This document shows positions 63,834-64,000 of a DNA stretch of 64,000 bases, in pieces; positions within the stretch are counted from its first letter, which is position 1, and each line of letters begins with the position of its first letter. The notes under the pieces are model-generated. The model was not told where the DNA came from. It ran no database searches and worked only from the letters and a program-made list of their open reading frames with translations. Both the position numbers and the translations under genes were made by a program. The stretch comes from Brevibacterium atlanticum (lineage in GTDB: Bacteria; Actinomycetota; Actinomycetes; Actinomycetales; Brevibacteriaceae). The DNA is taken from assembly GCF_011617245.1 (NCBI RefSeq), contig NZ_CP050152.1, positions 3,028,503 through 3,092,502 on the forward strand, given 5' to 3'.

Positions 63834-64000
63834 GTGAGAGTAGCGATCATTGCAGAATCCTTCCTCCCCAATATGAATGGGGTCACCCACTCACTCCTGC
63901 GGGTCCTCGACCATCTGGCCGACCGTGGCGACGAGGTCCTCGTCATCGCCCCGGGCACTCGCAGGGACGGTCCGAAGGAGGTCGCCGGTGCCCGCATCGT
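63834..64000 (+). CDS. GT4 glycosyltransferase, 5' end (MgtA/PimB'-like)
   Basis: First 55 codons only. The N-terminus [42 protein letters not shown] is the GT-B donor-domain opening shared by GDP-mannose-dependent alpha-mannosyltransferases of actinobacterial lipoglycans. The rest lies outside the window. GTG at 63834 follows GGGAA. The specific acceptor cannot be judged from this fragment. Confidence 0.8.
   Translation, partial: MRVAIIAESFLPNMNGVTHSLLRVLDHLADRGDEVLVIAPGTRRDGPKEVAGARI

Overview
The window is high-GC DNA with GTG and TTG starts, many overlapping operons, MEP-pathway isoprenoid synthesis (ispE), a DtxR/IdeR-type iron box, and an LPXTG wall-anchored enzyme. All of this points to an actinobacterium, probably a Micrococcales genus such as Brevibacterium. 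The genus is inference; the phylum is well supported by the gene order rplM-rpsI-glmM ... glmS-acpS-nnr-alr-tsaE-tsaB-rimI-tsaD, which is an actinobacterial core locus.

Layout. 1-2406 (minus) is the end of a BMP-type nucleoside/sugar ABC transporter. 2713-7918 (plus) carries an ABC-F protein, a DksA/TraR zinc-finger protein, a membrane acyltransferase and a homocysteine methyltransferase-like enzyme. 8136-9278 is a class V aminotransferase. 9455-13902 is a gluconate module: gnd on minus, then gntK and gntP on plus, then a GntR/FCD regulator on minus that is coupled to ispE and rsmA (to 15796). 16013-21203 holds a THUMP-like methyltransferase, a sulfurtransferase, an NlpC/P60 hydrolase and a GH3 lipoprotein. 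21323-30116 is a complete divergent polyol regulon: binding protein, two permeases and a mannitol/arabitol dehydrogenase to the left; a SorC-type regulator, xylulokinase and transport ATPase to the right. An operator-like palindrome lies between the two arms. 30248-31376 is a frameshifted YbdK-type carboxylate-amine ligase.

31683-63623 is the conserved core locus interrupted by accessory genes. Core genes: a NUDIX gene, tsaD, rimI, tsaB, tsaE, alr, nnr, acpS, glmS, coaA, glmM, rpsI, rplM and truA. Accessory genes: an aldo/keto reductase, a START-domain protein, an iron-regulated heme oxygenase, an L,D-transpeptidase, an M20 amidohydrolase, a MntA-HepT toxin-antitoxin pair, a DJ-1/PfpI pseudogene, an ABC exporter, an AbiEi/DUF559-like gene between two palindromes, a tandem pair of large polytopic proteins with alkaline-phosphatase-like ectodomains, and an LPXTG 5'-nucleotidase. 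The window ends inside a GT4 glycosyltransferase.

The least-described features are these: (1) three families of large palindromic elements placed 3' of genes; (2) a strongly over-represented octamer, CCTCGGCG; (3) a recurring -10 box 6-7 nt before the start codon, suggesting widespread leaderless transcription; (4) the tandem phosphatase-like membrane proteins. I saw no rRNA, tRNA, CRISPR array, insertion sequence or prophage.
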